A DNA stretch of 64,000 nt from Fomitopsis serialis. Its lineage: Eukaryota; Basidiomycota; Agaricomycetes; Polyporales; Fomitopsidaceae. Numbering within the stretch: the stretch's first letter is position 1; each line of letters opens with the position of its first letter. A model generated the notes under the pieces. The model searched no databases, was not told where the DNA came from, and was given only the letters and a program-made list of their open reading frames with translations. Shown piece after piece: positions 11,678 to 23,857 of this stretch. The stretch lies in contig NW_025954973.1 of NCBI RefSeq assembly GCF_022376445.1, forward strand, positions 494,406 through 558,405, read 5' to 3'. A program made the position numbers and the translations under genes.

Positions 11678-14188
11678 TCATAAAGGCGTCCGTAAGTCTG
11701 AGAGCAGTTGTGGGATTGCAAGTGGTGACAGAGCCGACGAGATACTCCCTCTTCTTGCTCTTGGGGTCGCCGAGCGCGGGGGCGACGGCGGGAGGGGCAC
11801 GCCCGCTGCAACGCCCGGTGTCGGGCCTCTTCCAGGCGGGGCGGGGTAGAACATACCAGGCGGAAGCGGTGCCTCCTCGTACGCCGGTCCAGAACGAGGC
11901 TTGGGTGTGGCAGGCTTTGCCGTTCCCGCTGATCTGCGGGAACTACTGGTTGTCCTCGATCGGGTGGAGTCGGTCCTTGACGATGTGCTCGGATCTGCGT
12001 CCGAATACATGGGTGCGTATGGGGTGTTCGACCTGCTTGGAAAACCTGGCTGAGGTATGGATGATGTGAAGGCCACGAAGCCAGGCGGTAGCTGCCCCTC
12101 TTGCATCACAGGCACGTCCCCTGGAGCAGCAAAGTCGGCCCCGGGCAAGGACGGCAGACCTCGTTTATCCTTACTCTCCATCAGTGCTGGGTCAATGTAG
12201 TTGTGCACGACTTCCAGGCTTGGTAGGTCGGTGTGGGAAGTCTCAGGACTCAGCATGTGAGGTTGTGAAATGGTACCCGCGGAAGTTGCTGGTGACACGT
12301 CGTTCGTAGACTGCGATGTCCAGCTGATGAATATTACGTTCGAACGCTGAGCGAAGGGCTTACCGGAGACTCCACTTGGATGTCTGGTACACCACTGCTG
12401 GTGGATGTCCGGTTCCTCCACTTCTTCTTGAACAGCCTGTCCAAGGCGCTCGGTTTGCCTCCGGAGGTATCCACTCGCCCTGGAGTTTCAGGCCGTGCCG
12501 GTGTCTTCGATCGAGCCGGTGTTCGTGAACGAGCCGGAATCTGAGAGCGTGCAAGGTCAGGTACTTCGGTGAACGGCTCTTCCTTCGGACGGGGTCCTCT
12601 CGGGGACTGTATTGGACGCTTACGACACAAAACAGTCACATTAGAATCACTCGTGATACTGGTGCGCAATGGAACGTACGTCCTCTCGTGTCTGCCTCGA
12701 TGGAGTCTTCGAGCGCCCGCTCGGCGAACCAATCATTTCCCTCAACCCAGCCAAGACGTCTGAGCGAGATCGACCGTGGCTCATCGACCTTTCCCGTTCC
12801 CCGCGCGAGCTGACAATTTCATATTGAGAGATCGCGGTAGAGGCCTTCGAAAGAGGTGAGAAGGCTGACCCGTGAGGTTGTGACGGGCCCGCGCCGGCTA
12901 TGTATGCATAGTCCCGCGAGCGAACGGGCTGCTCGTAGACCGCCGTGCTCGATGCGGGCACGCGCATGGTGGTGTCAATCAAGGAGGGAGAGGAAGCACG
13001 AGGCGACAAGGGTTTCGTCAGCTCATGGGGTGGCGGCAGTCCTATCACGTTGTCACTGCTCATGTACGGAATCCAGTTGTCCGGAGGTATTTCGACGGGT
13101 GGGTGCGAAGGCGAAGGCACAGCGTTGTGAACAGAAATAGGGTGGACGGTATCGTCATGACGGGATTGCGAGCGACCTGCGCTAGGATCCGGTACGGGTA
13201 TTGGGTTAGGTGTCGTAGCAGGTGGTGGTACATTGGGATGGATGGGAGAAGGCGCCGCTATGCGTGGGCTCCTCACTCTGATGGGGCTGGTAGGTTCCCT
13301 GGGCGGGCTGCGCATGCTCGACCTGGTCTCCGCCGAGCTACAGGGGTAGAATGACATCGGGTCAACCGAGAAGCACCAAACAGGTATGACCTACCGAGAA
13401 GGCGGTCGCCATGACTGGGGCGGAGGTGAACGTGTGATGGGGATGATCTCTTCCGGCTGACTCCCGCTTCCCGTGGCGTTTTCCTCCTGCTCCTCTTCGT
13501 CGGACATGTCGTCGACGACCGCCGGGCGTTGTATATATCTCCTAGGCTCGTTCCGAGACGCAATGCCGGCTGCTCGGGCCTCGTAGTAGGTCATCTCCCT
13601 CCCCTTGCTGAGGCCCTCTTGGAAGCCCTGGCGGTGTCCCTCTTCCCTGGCTCTGGAAATCACCTTCTCTTCCCTCAGTCTCCTCGCAACCGTCCTCGCC
13701 CGCGCCGCCTCAGCCTCCGCATCCAGCTTGTCCTGCTCCAGCCTGTCCACGATCTCCTGCGCGCGCAGGATCTCCCTCTGCGCCTCTTCCAGGCGCAGCT
13801 TCCACAGCCTCGTCTCCTCGTTCGCGCGCGCGGTATCCGCCTGCGCCTGCGCGGCCTGCTCACGCGTCTGCCGGAGGCGCTGTAGCGTGTCAATGGCGCG
13901 CTGCTCCGCGTCGTCCGCACGCCGCGTCTCGTGCTCCAGCCGCTCATTCGCGAGCATGAGCATCGACCGGTAATGGTTCGCGTCGCGTTCCGAACGCGTC
14001 ATCAGCCGCGCGAGCAGCTTTGCCTTCCCGCCCGTGCCCCCCCAGGAGTGCTCTCGGTCGTAGGCATAGTCTCGGTCGCGTGGGGCGTGAGGTGGCGCAG
14101 GTGACGATCGTGAGCTTCGCGAGCCTATCCTCGACGGCGCCGAGGGAAGCGTATCGCTGGATGATGAAGACGGCTCAACGGCATCCAT
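11678..14188 (-). CDS. Coiled-coil, low-complexity Ser/Pro-rich protein of unknown function
   Basis: Four exons (14188-13395, 13337-12680, 12618-12364, 12310-11678) splice to 779 residues. Residues 1-50 are Ser-rich and disordered. About 65-185 form a long charged coiled coil (arrays of R, E, A, Q such as QTREQAAQAQADTARANEE). A conserved-looking GRE-YYEARAAGI segment and an acidic patch (SDEEEQEEN) follow. The remaining two thirds are Pro/Ser/Arg-rich with repeats of the type ARSRTPARSKTPAR and PPPATTPNPIPVPDP, typical of intrinsically disordered scaffold proteins. No catalytic domain, signal peptide or membrane segment is seen. I used the first ATG (MDAVEPSSSSSD) because the longer frame begins with a non-ATG codon. 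Similar architectures occur in Agaricomycetes as hypothetical proteins. A role as scaffold or cytoskeletal/septal organiser is only a guess. Confidence 0.8.
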
Positions 14189-15697
14189 AGCGGTCGACGG
14201 CACAGGGGGGAAGGGGTACTCAGTGCTGGAGGCATGGTCAGCGCCAGGCAGTGTGAGGTAGATATTTGGTTAATAGACGCACCGGCCTTCGTCCTCGATT
14301 AAAGGGAACATGGCAGGCGCGGTCTGCTCATAAACGGTCAGTTGACATACGCGAAGTGAATAATGAGAAGGTGCATTGGGTACGGTACACACGCGCTGCC
14401 GTCATGGCCACGTCGTATACGTAGGGAGCGCTCTGGAGGTAGACCTCGCTGCCCGTAGATATTGCCCCGGCCGCTTCCGCAGTCCCGCGATCATGCACCA
14501 ACGACGTGCTGCAAAGGCGTGTTCCGATGTAGCGCTATTGAGCCTTATCCATGCGAGGACAACACGTGTTGATAGATCGCCGGCGATTGTAAACGCACAA
14601 AGGGCTAAGATGAGGGCTCTATATTGCAATGCCGTGAGGAGGACTGGAGGAAGGGTGGATGAGCACGTCGAGGCCCCCAGAAGAAGTGCGAAGTGGGGAC
14701 CCGTGGTGCTGCACCCTCCGCGTTCGCGACTGAGTCTCGAGACGTTCAGGTCTCCGCCTAATGGCCGATGTGGTTATATTGATTGGCGTCATACCGCCGA
14801 TCTGTGACACCCTCGGAATAGCATAACGTCTCGGCATGAGCGAATCGGAGGGTGAAGAGTTGGTTAAACTTTGCGCATGAGAGCATCTGACCCCGATGTG
14901 CTCATGAGAATGCGATCGAGTCCATGGGAGCGGTCCAAAAAAGTGCATGGCTTGTGCATGGCAAGAAGTAGCACTTACCAGCATAGCGATAGCGTTCAGA
15001 TAAAGTCATTAACACGGCTAGGCCTCTTTTGCAGGGCGGAGGTGCGGAGGAGTGAGCCTCGAGGCAGCAGGGAGCAGCAACCTTGTACTCACAGAGACAC
15101 CCAGGTACCAGTTATGCTCAGAGAACTCTGCAGGCTTTGAACACGTTGGTTTAGGGGGGTGAAATGATTGGAAGCGAGAGCAGTAGTTGCAATAGACAAG
15201 CCCACTGCGTTTCGCCTTGACGCAACACTTCTGGCACAGCCCGGGAAAAGCGGGACTTGCATTCACCAGAAGCAAAAGTAGGCCTTCAAGAGATATACGC
15301 ACGTTCTTATCCAGAGGTACAAGCAGGACCTGTTGTTTCCGGAGACTCCACAAGCCAGCAGCGGACCTTTGTGTCGGCGTCACCTTGACTTCCACTCGCC
15401 CGTCCGCCGCGCGTTCAGCTACGATGACCGGTGTTGAAGGCTCCTCAAGCCGAGATGCTAGAGTGCATCGGTCGCAAAGATGATGAACCACATTACACGA
15501 AATGCTGAGAATGAACTAGCGCTGTCGCGGTCGTCTACAAAAAGCTACAACACCACGCAACGGCGTCTCGTACTGTATCGGGCCGGGATCTCGCGCTCGG
15601 CCGGACCCATGCATAGTTGTTCAACAACGACTGCACCAGTTTGGATGGCAGCCACTGCATCGCATTCGTCTCAATTGTAGCCACCGACTGGTGTTCT
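14189..15697. other. Intergenic; one weak minus-strand frame at 15018-15491
   Basis: There is no well-supported gene. A minus-strand frame at 15018-15491 contains a CxxC-type pattern (LCQKCCVKAKRSGLVYCNYC) that could be a zinc ribbon. It lacks an ATG at its start, has no splice-linked exons and matches no family I know, so I do not call it a gene. The first part is the promoter side of the coiled-coil gene. Confidence 0.35.
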
Positions 15698-18175
15698 TTA
15701 CATTTCATGAGATATAGCCGTGAACTCGTTCTCGAACTCAACCATCGTATCGAGAGTCTCCGCAAGATGCTTGTATCCCAGCTTCTCTCCACGGCTCTTA
15801 GCCAGCGAGGTAGCCGTTCTGGTAGCATTCTTGATTTGACGTCCGTTTACTTCTCGGCCGACGAGATTGTCTATCTCGTCGGAGGGGAGGTCATCGACCT
15901 TGACCTTCTGAAGGAAAGCCTGCCAGATCTTGAGCTTCGCTTCTTTGCTCAGTTCCTGGAACCGGAGAGCGACGTGTATACGGGACAGGAAGGCGGGGTC
16001 GAAGGCCTTAACTCTGTTCGTGGTGAGGAATAGGATTCCGCGGTAGTACTCGACGTGCCGCAAACTAACACAAGGACGAATCAGAAAAGCGCCTCTGAAG
16101 GGTGAGAGGTGACATACAACACTGCGACCATGGCGTTGCGCATCAGGTCATGCATAGAGCGCTGTTCTAGGAACACGTCGGCCTGCATTCGAGATGTTAG
16201 GTTGGCCAGCACGTCGAGTCAATAAAATCACCTCATCTATGAGGACGATGGCCCTCCAGCGTGCAGCGATGCTGAAAACACGCTTCAGCGTAGTATCAAC
16301 GGTGTTCGCGTCGGCCCCAAGGTCACCACCACCGATCATGTACAGCGGTCGCTTGAGATGTTCACTAGTCGCCTCCGCAGACAGGGTCTTTCCGACTCCG
16401 GGAGGGCCGAAGAGGTTGATGACGAGACCTTGTCCCTTCCCCTGGACGAAGTCGTCGAAATCGAGATTAGAGTTGTGTGCCTCCACGAGGGATCGCAAGA
16501 GGTCTCTCCGATTGCCTGGGAGTACGAGGTTCGTGAACGGCTCGTCGGACCATGCGATAGGGCGGACCTTCTCGACATTGAACTCGACTAGTAGATGAAA
16601 TAGGTCAGTACCCAGTGGGAAATGCGGATGTCAGTGAAACGTACGCCACATCTTGTCGGACAGACTGAAGCCGTACAACACAGGTGATGCCAGGATGAGC
16701 TCGTCGTCTGGCAATCCAACTGATTGACTCTCCGTTTTAACACGCAGAGTTTCGGCCTTGACGGCTGGCTCCCCACGACGACGTCGGTTAGGTCGAGAGC
16801 GTTGCCTGGGTTGCGATGCCTGCACAGCAGCAGGCTGAGACATCGCATAGTTTGCGTTGTTCTGCTTGAATGCGCCTGCGAAGTCTCAGTAAAGTTGCAG
16901 CAGAAATTGCAACAACATTACCTCTGTCGATGATGGTCCTTGAATCGGTCTTGTTTGTACGGAAGTAAGTAACCGCGATTCCCTTCAACGTGACACGACT
17001 CACCTGGTATTTGATGTACACTCTTCCACATTGGGTTTCGACCCCGATGACGGCAGTCCCTTGGTAGTGCATATGATGTACACCGCTCAGCTTCATCCAC
17101 TTGCGTGCCCGAGCGAGGAGAGCCTCTTTCAGACGCGCTTCGTTGCTATGATAGGACATCGGGTATGCGGAAAGCGTGTTGATCTTGACGACCCCTCGGA
17201 AATGTGGGATCTGAATGCTGCGGAGGACCCTACCGAACTTCGTCGTAGCCCCAGCTGGCGCCGAAACATTGTCTGTGTTGTTGTCCTGCGGATCGTCAAT
17301 AACATCGAGGCCCTCGCCGTTCAGCGTGTACGACGTCGTGCCTTTTGCGAAGCTCTTGAGCTGCAGGACGCAAGGTTCGCCTGTCGAAGGATCCGTGGTG
17401 ACCAGCAGTGTCCCAGGGATCAGGATGGCGTAGAGCAGGTCCGACGAGATCTCTTCATGTGCGAGGAGGTTAGAGATTTGGGAGATGGTGGCCTGAAAAT
17501 CTGTCCGCAAGTAGTCCAAGAGGACTTCGAGGCTCCGGAGGACGTTGTCCTCGTCACTCAAACGGTCTGTGCTCTTCTTCAGATCTGATTGGTATTCCAC
17601 GAAGCGCGGGTAAGCGGAGACCAACAGGTCTATAGAGAGCTGCCCGAGCTCGTTAGAACAGTTCGATCGAGTCCGTGAAATGAGGGGCTACCTCAAGAGG
17701 ATCAACTGTCCAAGAGAGCCCGGGAATGTCGCCGATGACATCTTGGCATGCCGTTCGCAGGTATGGGCTCTTAATCGTTAGTGCAACCGTCGGCTCCACG
17801 CCTGGTGGGGAGTCCTCCGGAGGAATGTTGCGCACAACCACGAAGCAAAACGACTGCCAGACGTCGGAGCCGTCCGATGTCTTGCCGCCGGTCAAGACCT
17901 GCGAGGCAGACTTGACCTTGGTATCTTTGTACGTCCATGCGCGCGTTTGCATATTGAAGACATGGTCTACTCGCTTCACTCGCAGACTGGGCGAAGACAC
18001 AAACAATGCCGGTGAGACTTGTGGTACGGGGGTACTTCTAGTAAGAGACGCACCTAGAGCTGGCGTCTGCACACAGCTTGGCATCCTCACCGCGTCCCCT
18101 CTTGTCCTGGAACAACCTCCATCGCCGTTCTTTCCTTTCTGTCCCCTCTTTTTCGATGCTCCCGTTCATCGCCAT
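15698..18175 (-). CDS. DUF7025-AAA+ ATPase (AAA-2)
   Basis: Eight exons (18175-18054, 17986-17692, 17639-17004, 16949-16922, 16875-16645, 16587-16232, 16182-16118, 16064-15698) splice to 699 residues with no stop. The order is a basic leader (MAMNGSIEKEG...RRWRLF), DUF7025 (LRVKRVDHVFN; WQSFCFVVVR; TIKSPYLRTACQDVIGD; FRGVVKINTLSAYPM; SRTIID-type VDxR motif split over a 28-nt exon), a linker (ASPVLYGFSLSDK), then the AAA core. The core has Walker A GPPGVGKT, Walker B IVLIDE|ADVFLEQR interrupted by an intron, sensor LTTNR and arginine-finger strand DPAFLSRIHVAL. The leader resembles that of AAA-6 (GTxRRxRW ... SSR/SPR), unlike AAA-3, -4 and -5. Fungal proteins of this type are often labelled TOB3-like AAA ATPases; their role is unknown. 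It is one of four open copies in the window. Confidence 0.92.
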
Positions 18176-19175
18176 TGTTGTCGATAGCTTGTGTTCCCAG
18201 TTCGTTCTCGCCCCGACTTGGCGACTGCTGGGGGGACCAGGTATTATGGGAGGCTGAACCTCCTACACGTCTTCAGGAATAGTCCCTATATACCGCATCG
18301 CGACCACCGGAACCGCTTTGACTCAACTGCCACATCCATGGAGATACATATCACTGGAACGTACAGCCACTTGCTCGCTCTTCGCAATCGTGAACCTAAT
18401 ACGGCGTGAGATACCATGACAGGCACCGAGGCCTTCAAGTGACTCGGAGATCCAGAAATGATACTGACAATGAGGCAGCTGTCCATGCCAGCGTTGGCAT
18501 TCGAGGGAAAGGCATATCGCGCAGCTCACGGTACCGGTGTATCAGGCAGGGGTGCTCTTCCAACTAGGAAGGTGTTCTGCCGCAATCCAGTGAGATGATA
18601 CGCTTCCCTGCCAAATACAGGTAGTGCTTACCGCCTTCATCTCGTCGGTACAAGTGACCTTCATGCGGGTCCTCCTGATCATGCTCAGCCAGTGACACAC
18701 GCCTTATCACATATGTGCTGCAGCTGAGCACTCATCGGGGCTAGGCGTGCTGCGTAACCAGTGTGATCCGGCCGCAGCGCTTGGCGGCGGAACGACTCAG
18801 AGCGGTACACGACAATGATGAGTAGAACACATGGGGTAACGATATGGCACTCACGGCTCGCTTGTGCGACGATTGTGGTCCTGTGATGAATTCTGGTGTC
18901 TCGTTGAGAGTACTTGCCACGTTCTGGTGCGTAGAATCAGTTAAATATCGTGGCGCTGCAAGTTCCGGCTGATACATGGTAGGCAATGGGCTGAAGAGGC
19001 CCAGATCAGGGCACCAAAGGAAGCAGAGGCTATACCGACGTAAAGACACGCAGACACCTTCGAGTTTAGATATTGACATGATGCGGCGACACTAGGGTTA
19101 CATATGCCTGCGGCATGCGAGGTAAGTCACAGTATGTTGCCGCGGAACTTGTGAAAGCGAGCTCACCTGAACCGT
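18176..19175. other. Upstream region of AAA-2 with decayed family-specific sequence
   Basis: No gene is supported. Part of it (around 18600-18650, TTCCCTGCCAAATACAGGTA) resembles sequence upstream of AAA-3 (about 24190), AAA-4 (about 28710) and AAA-5 (inverted, about 39975). The same ancestral 5' flank was therefore probably duplicated with the genes and has decayed. Confidence 0.4.
18287..18292 (-). promoter_or_regulatory. TATA-like box of AAA-2
   Basis: TATATA about 112 bp before the ATG at 18175. Comparable TATA motifs lie 110-165 bp upstream of AAA-3, AAA-5 and AAA-6, which supports the call. Confidence 0.4.
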
Positions 19176-20525
19176 TCACCATTGGATCTCCGTCTGCGGT
19201 TCCCTGTCCACACAGACACTCAATTCCCAATCGCTGACGCGCTTCGCCCATCGATACATCTTCAGCCCACCATACCTTCCCGCGGGCCACGCATCTCCCT
19301 CTCCATCTCGTCAAACAACCCCGGATTCTTGCCCTTCACAAAGTACACCATGATGGAGCCCTGCCTGTCGTAGATCACGAGATGATCTCGCGTCATCGCC
19401 TCTATCAGGATCTTCACGAGGAAGAGGTGGTCACCGTGTGTGTTTGATGGGGCGACATTTGGGTCCTCGGGCATGGCATTAGGGCGCATATCGCTCGCCT
19501 GGGAGAACCTATTGATCCTGGTCGCAAACATGCCTTCCCTGCCGGGCAACACGGTCAAGAAGGGAAGAGTACGCCAAGTTCCACCTTTGAGGGTTCGACA
19601 GGCATGTTTGTGGTCAGGCCAGTCCGCCTTCTGGCAATCTAAACGTAGCATCAGCAAGATGTGCGCGCACACGTTCCACGGTCACGCACCTGCTCCGCAG
19701 TAGGACACAGATTGGCATTGCCTACAACGGCTCGCTGTCTTGCGCCCGCAAAGAACACAGCCTGTGTCCTTGTTAAGCTTTCCTATGTCCTCGTAGCCGA
19801 GCGGACCGAACGGGAGGAGGAAGGAGACATGGAACTTCTGCTCCGTGGACTCCCTCTGTGGCGCATATGTGGGAGGCAGCAGTTTCTTGTTGATGGACAG
19901 CAGCTTGAGCAGGAGCGTCTGTCCGAGAGGCGTCGCATTGATGATGCCCGTGGGGCCAGGGGTAGGGTATATTGGCTTGCATCTGGTGGACCCATTTCAT
20001 GGCGGTCGCTCGCGCGTTAGATTGATACATCAAGACGACGACCGGCGTGTCCTCGTTGAGCCTCAGCACGGACAACAACTGAAGCCAATCAATGTCGTGA
20101 TCAGTCAAGCTTGAAATATCGTGTAGCCGAGCGACTCACCCTGACTGAGATGGCACACTGTTCCGCATGGTCCTGCACCAACAACCAGCTATATCCGTTG
20201 TCCCAACATTTCGCAATCGCCATAAGGGTCTGTCGAGCATCGTGCATCGGGTTTGTGTACACATCCATTTCCATGCCTTGAGAGGTTTGGTATGCTTCGA
20301 GGAAGTTAGTCCTCGTTACACTCTCATACACTGAGCCCGACCACGCGGGTAGCACAGTTGGATTGAGTGGAGGATTTCTTAGCACCTTTGATACATATTG
20401 TGCGCAGTTCAATGCTAGTCTGAGCCGCTTCTGCAGAGCGTCATCCGGCATCCTTGTGTCGGAGGCAGCTGGACACCCATAGAGGCCAAGACGACCAATG
20501 TCTCTTGGTGGGTTAAAGGATCCAT
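19176..20525 (-). pseudogene. MYND-type zinc-finger protein (MYND-A), three frameshifts
   Basis: The layout is that of MYND-B and MYND-C. An N-terminal exon starts MDPLTHQETLVVLASMGVQLPP, exon 2 starts at 20078 (LLSVLRLNEDTPVVV), and the MYND finger is split by an intron after the fourth Cys pair (CGRKTASRC..C...YCGAG | DCQKADWPDHKHAC). The C-terminal domain includes LPGREGMFATRIN and DRQGSIMVYF. Three indels break it relative to its sisters: one base lost after QLPP near 20461, one base gained near 19950-19975 between QMQ and NATPL, and one base lost near 19268 in the GPRxGYGG motif. The 3' end would be the TGA at 19176. Because the lesions are spread over all three exons, decay is more likely than error. 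It lies just downstream of AAA-3 on the same strand with a palindrome between them. Confidence 0.85.
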
Positions 20526-20822
20526 GTTGAGCGAGAATATAGGTAACGGAAATTCTTGGTGGTGGTGGTGGAAGCCAGAATGCGCATGGAACAGTCACAG
20601 TACAGGAACTCGAATAGGATATGATATTCATGCTCGTCACGTCACGGTCCAACTCCAAAGGAAAGTGGAAGGAGGCAAGGCCGCTGAGCCTTCATTAGTT
20701 CCACAGGTAATAAGTTTCAAGCTTCCAGACCAGAGCAACGGAGAGCAGAACCGTCGAGGATGGAGTCAAAGAAGTACGAGTTCCGAGTGCCATCGAGCTT
20801 AGCCGCGACCCGGTTTCGACGC

Positions 20823-20840
20823 GGTCACGGTACCGTGCCC
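20823..20840. promoter_or_regulatory. Near-perfect copy of the 18-bp palindrome between AAA-3 and MYND-A
   Basis: GGTCACGGTACCGTGCCC differs at one base from the perfect palindrome GGTCACGGTACCGTGACC at 25392 and 43338. It lies about 350 bp after the AAA-3 stop and about 300 bp before the MYND-A ATG. Binding by a dimeric regulator is a possibility, not shown. Confidence 0.5.
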
Positions 20841-21186
20841 GGTGCCACCCGGCGTCAACGCGTCAACGCGAAACCGTCCGCAAACTCGCAACGGCTAAGT
20901 ACGTTGATTCTTGGAAAGTTAACGCGTTATAACTTACGGCCGGCCCAAACACACTGGCGGCGGCAGGTTCAAATCGTCGAACCTATGATAATTTGGCCTC
21001 CGATTCGATTCCTTCGGCTGTCCGTCCAACTCTGGTCTGAACGTTGACGCATGCTCTGGGAACCGGCGGATTCAAGAATGAGATTTATCAAAATGAAAAT
21101 ATCATGTACTGCGCTGTTGTCTCACACACCATACTAGAGCACGACAGTGAGCCATCTATGTACCGCGTACAACCACACTACGGTTG

Positions 21187-23697
21187 TCACAGGCCAACGC
21201 GGGATATGGCATTGAACTCCCTCTCGAAGTCTTCCATCGCATCTAGGGTTTCAGCGAGATGATTGTACCCCAGCGTCTCTCCACGGCTCCTGGCCAGCGA
21301 GGTGGCCGTCCTGGTAGCGTTCTTGATCTGGCGCCCATTGACCTCTCGACTGACGAGATCGGCTAGCTGCTCTGCGGTGAGGCCGTCCACATTGACTTTA
21401 TGAAGGAAAGCCTGCCAAATCTTGAGTTTCGCTTCCTTGCTCAGTTCCCGGTAATGCAGGGCAACGTGGATACGAGAGAGGAAGGCTGGATCGAACGCCG
21501 TCACCCTGTTTGTGGTGAGGAAAAGGATCCCGCGGTAATATTCGACATGCCGCAAACTAGCAGAACCACGAGTCAGAAGGATCGCCGCTCAAATGCGATA
21601 AGGACACGTACAAGACCGCGACCATGGCATTACGCAACAAGTCATGCATAGAGCGCTGTTCTAGGAATACGTCTGCCTACAGCGCCGGCGTTAGTACAGC
21701 TAGCACTGGCAGCAGACAAGTAGACGAAGATACCTCGTCTATGAGGACAATCGCCCCCCAGCGCGTAGCTATACTGAAGACGCGCTTGAGAGCAGTATCG
21801 ACAGCGTTGGCGTCGGTACCAAGGTCCCCGCCCCCGATCATGTAAAGCGGTCTCTTTAGGTGCTCGCTGGTTGCCTCCGCAGACAGAGTCTTTCCAACTC
21901 CCGGAGGACCGAAGAGATTGATGACGAGGCCCTGGCCCTTCCCTTGTACGAAGTCGTCGAAATTGATGTTGGAGTTGTGCGCCTCTATGAGGGATCGCAG
22001 GAGCTCCCTGCGATTGCCCGGGAGTACAAGGTTCGTGAAGGGCTCATCGGACCATACGATGGGGTGGATTTTCTCGACGTTGAACTCGACTGGTACACGA
22101 GTGGTGAGCGGATGCATGAGCCTAAATGCTAGGTACTCACGCCATAGCTTGTCGGAAAGGCTGAACCCGTACAGCACGGGTGAAGCGAGAATGAGATCGT
22201 TGTCTGGCAGTTGCCAACTGAAATACTGCGGGATAGTTGTCTCCCCAGCATCGGACGCCGCGTCCGGGTCGCGTGTCAGGGTGTATGCTCGTCTGATGTC
22301 TGAGTCCGGAATGGTTACTTCTGCTTGAATGACTCTGAACTCTGTCTGATCAACTTCCTCAGGCATGTCGTAGTTCGGATTATGGTGTCTGAACGTAGCT
22401 GCATCGTCGTCAGATCAAGACTCTGACAGCGACAGGTACGATCTCATCACCTCCGTCGATCATCATCCTGGAATCAATCTCGTCGCACAACGTCAGTGGA
22501 TACAGCCTGCTCTGTGACTCTGCGCGACTCACCTCGTATTTCTTGCGATTATAGACAGCAATTCCTTGATACCGCACATGCTGCACTCCGTACAAGTCGA
22601 TCCACTTGCGCGCCCGAGCAAGGAGTGCCGCCCTCAGACCCCCCTCATTGCTGTGATACTCGATTGGGTACGCAGGCAACGTATTGATCTTCACTATCCC
22701 CTTGAAACGCGGGATGCACCGAGTGTGCTCGACCCTGCAGAATCGCTTCGCGGGTAGAGCATGCGCCAGATCAGAGTCAGCGACGTCGTCCAGCTCAACG
22801 TCCATGACATCGATGCCCTCGCAGTTCAGGACGTATCCTTGAGCTCCCTTGTCGAACTGCTTGAGCTGTAGAGCGCGGGGCTCTCCCGTCGCCGCATCCG
22901 TGCTGACGAGCAGCGTGCCGGGAAGTAGAATGGCGTGGAACAGATCCCAAGTTATCTCCTCGTGTGCCAGCAGGCCGGCGATCTGAGAGATGATGACTCC
23001 GTGGTCTTCGCGCAAGTAGTTGATGAGGACCTCGAGGCTGGCGAGCACCTTGCCGTCATCGCTCGAGCGGCCCGCTCTGCCTTCAAATCCTTGGCGGTAC
23101 TTTACGAGCTTGGGGAATGCTTGGATCAACAGATCGACTGGAAGCTGCGATCAAAAACGGGTTAGGGGCTGCAGTGCAGTATGATAGTAGAGCAACACGT
23201 ACCTCGAGAGGGTCGGCCGTCCACGAGATGCCCTCGATCTCACCAATGACGTCCTGACAAGCTGCTCTCAAGTACGGACTCTTGATTGTTACTGCGACGG
23301 TCGGCTCTTCTCCTGCACATGTGGGCATCCGGCGCACTACCACGAAACAGAAGGACTGCCAGACGTCGGAGCCATTCGACGTCTTTCCACCATGCAACAC
23401 ATGCGGGGTATCCTGGAGCTTCGTATCCTCGTATGACCACATGCATGAATGCCTGTGATAGACGTGATCGACCCGCTTGACCTGCAGACTGTACGTAGGT
23501 GTGAGCCTGAGTAAACGACACGTTTTATTCGCTTACACCTAACACGGAGCGAGGACTCACCTAGGAGAGCTGATGTATACGCATGGTTCCGCTTCTACAG
23601 GTGCAGGCATGCGTGCAAAATCGGAGTATAGACTCCCCAACCACGACCATTGCGCATCTCCTTTCTCCGCCCCCTCGTTCCATGTATACTCTGTCAT
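21187..23697 (-). CDS. DUF7025-AAA+ ATPase (AAA-3)
   Basis: Eight exons (23697-23561, 23488-23203, 23144-22533, 22479-22452, 22398-22141, 22089-21734, 21676-21612, 21556-21187) splice to 703 residues without interruption. The leader MTEYTWNEGAEKGDAQWSWL is shared with AAA-5. DUF7025 follows (LQVKRVDHVY; WQSFCFVVVRRMP; TIKSPYLRAACQDVIGE; FKGIVKINTLPAYPI; DSRMMIDG on the 28-nt exon), then FSLSDKLW and the AAA module. That module has GPPGVGKT, IVLIDE|ADVFLEQR, LTTNR, DPAFLSRIHVAL and a lid with GRQIKNATRTATSLARSRGE. All catalytic motifs are intact, so ATP hydrolysis is expected. No membrane or targeting signal is evident. The 3' neighbour on the same strand is MYND-A. This copy and AAA-5 are the coding parts of the inverted duplication. 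Confidence 0.93.
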
Positions 23698-23851
23698 TGT
23701 CGCAGAGACGATGGCCCACCTCCGTAGCGATATAGGTCTGCCCCTAAAGTGTTGCGTCTCGGAGAGCGCAACGACCACCAGTTGAGATCGTATCACAGCG
23801 AGGGGCGTGTCCTGCGGAAAAGAACTAGAATGATGTCCACGAAGACCGGCT

Positions 23852-23857
23852 GTATAT
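23852..23857 (-). promoter_or_regulatory. TATA-like box of AAA-3
   Basis: On the minus strand the sequence reads GTGCGTTTATATAC about 155 bp before the ATG at 23697. The inverted partner AAA-5 has GTGCGTTTATAAATC at the same distance, so the element is conserved between the arms. Confidence 0.45.

Noticed and set aside
15018..15491. Minus-strand frame with CxxC pairs, possible zinc-ribbon protein
   Set aside because: It begins with a non-ATG codon, has no splice-linked exons and no recognisable family, so evidence is too weak for a gene call.
20950..20985. GGTTCAAATCG, resembling a tRNA T-loop
   Set aside because: It is part of the repeated AAA 3' flank; the corresponding sites in the other units lack the motif and no tRNA fold surrounds it.
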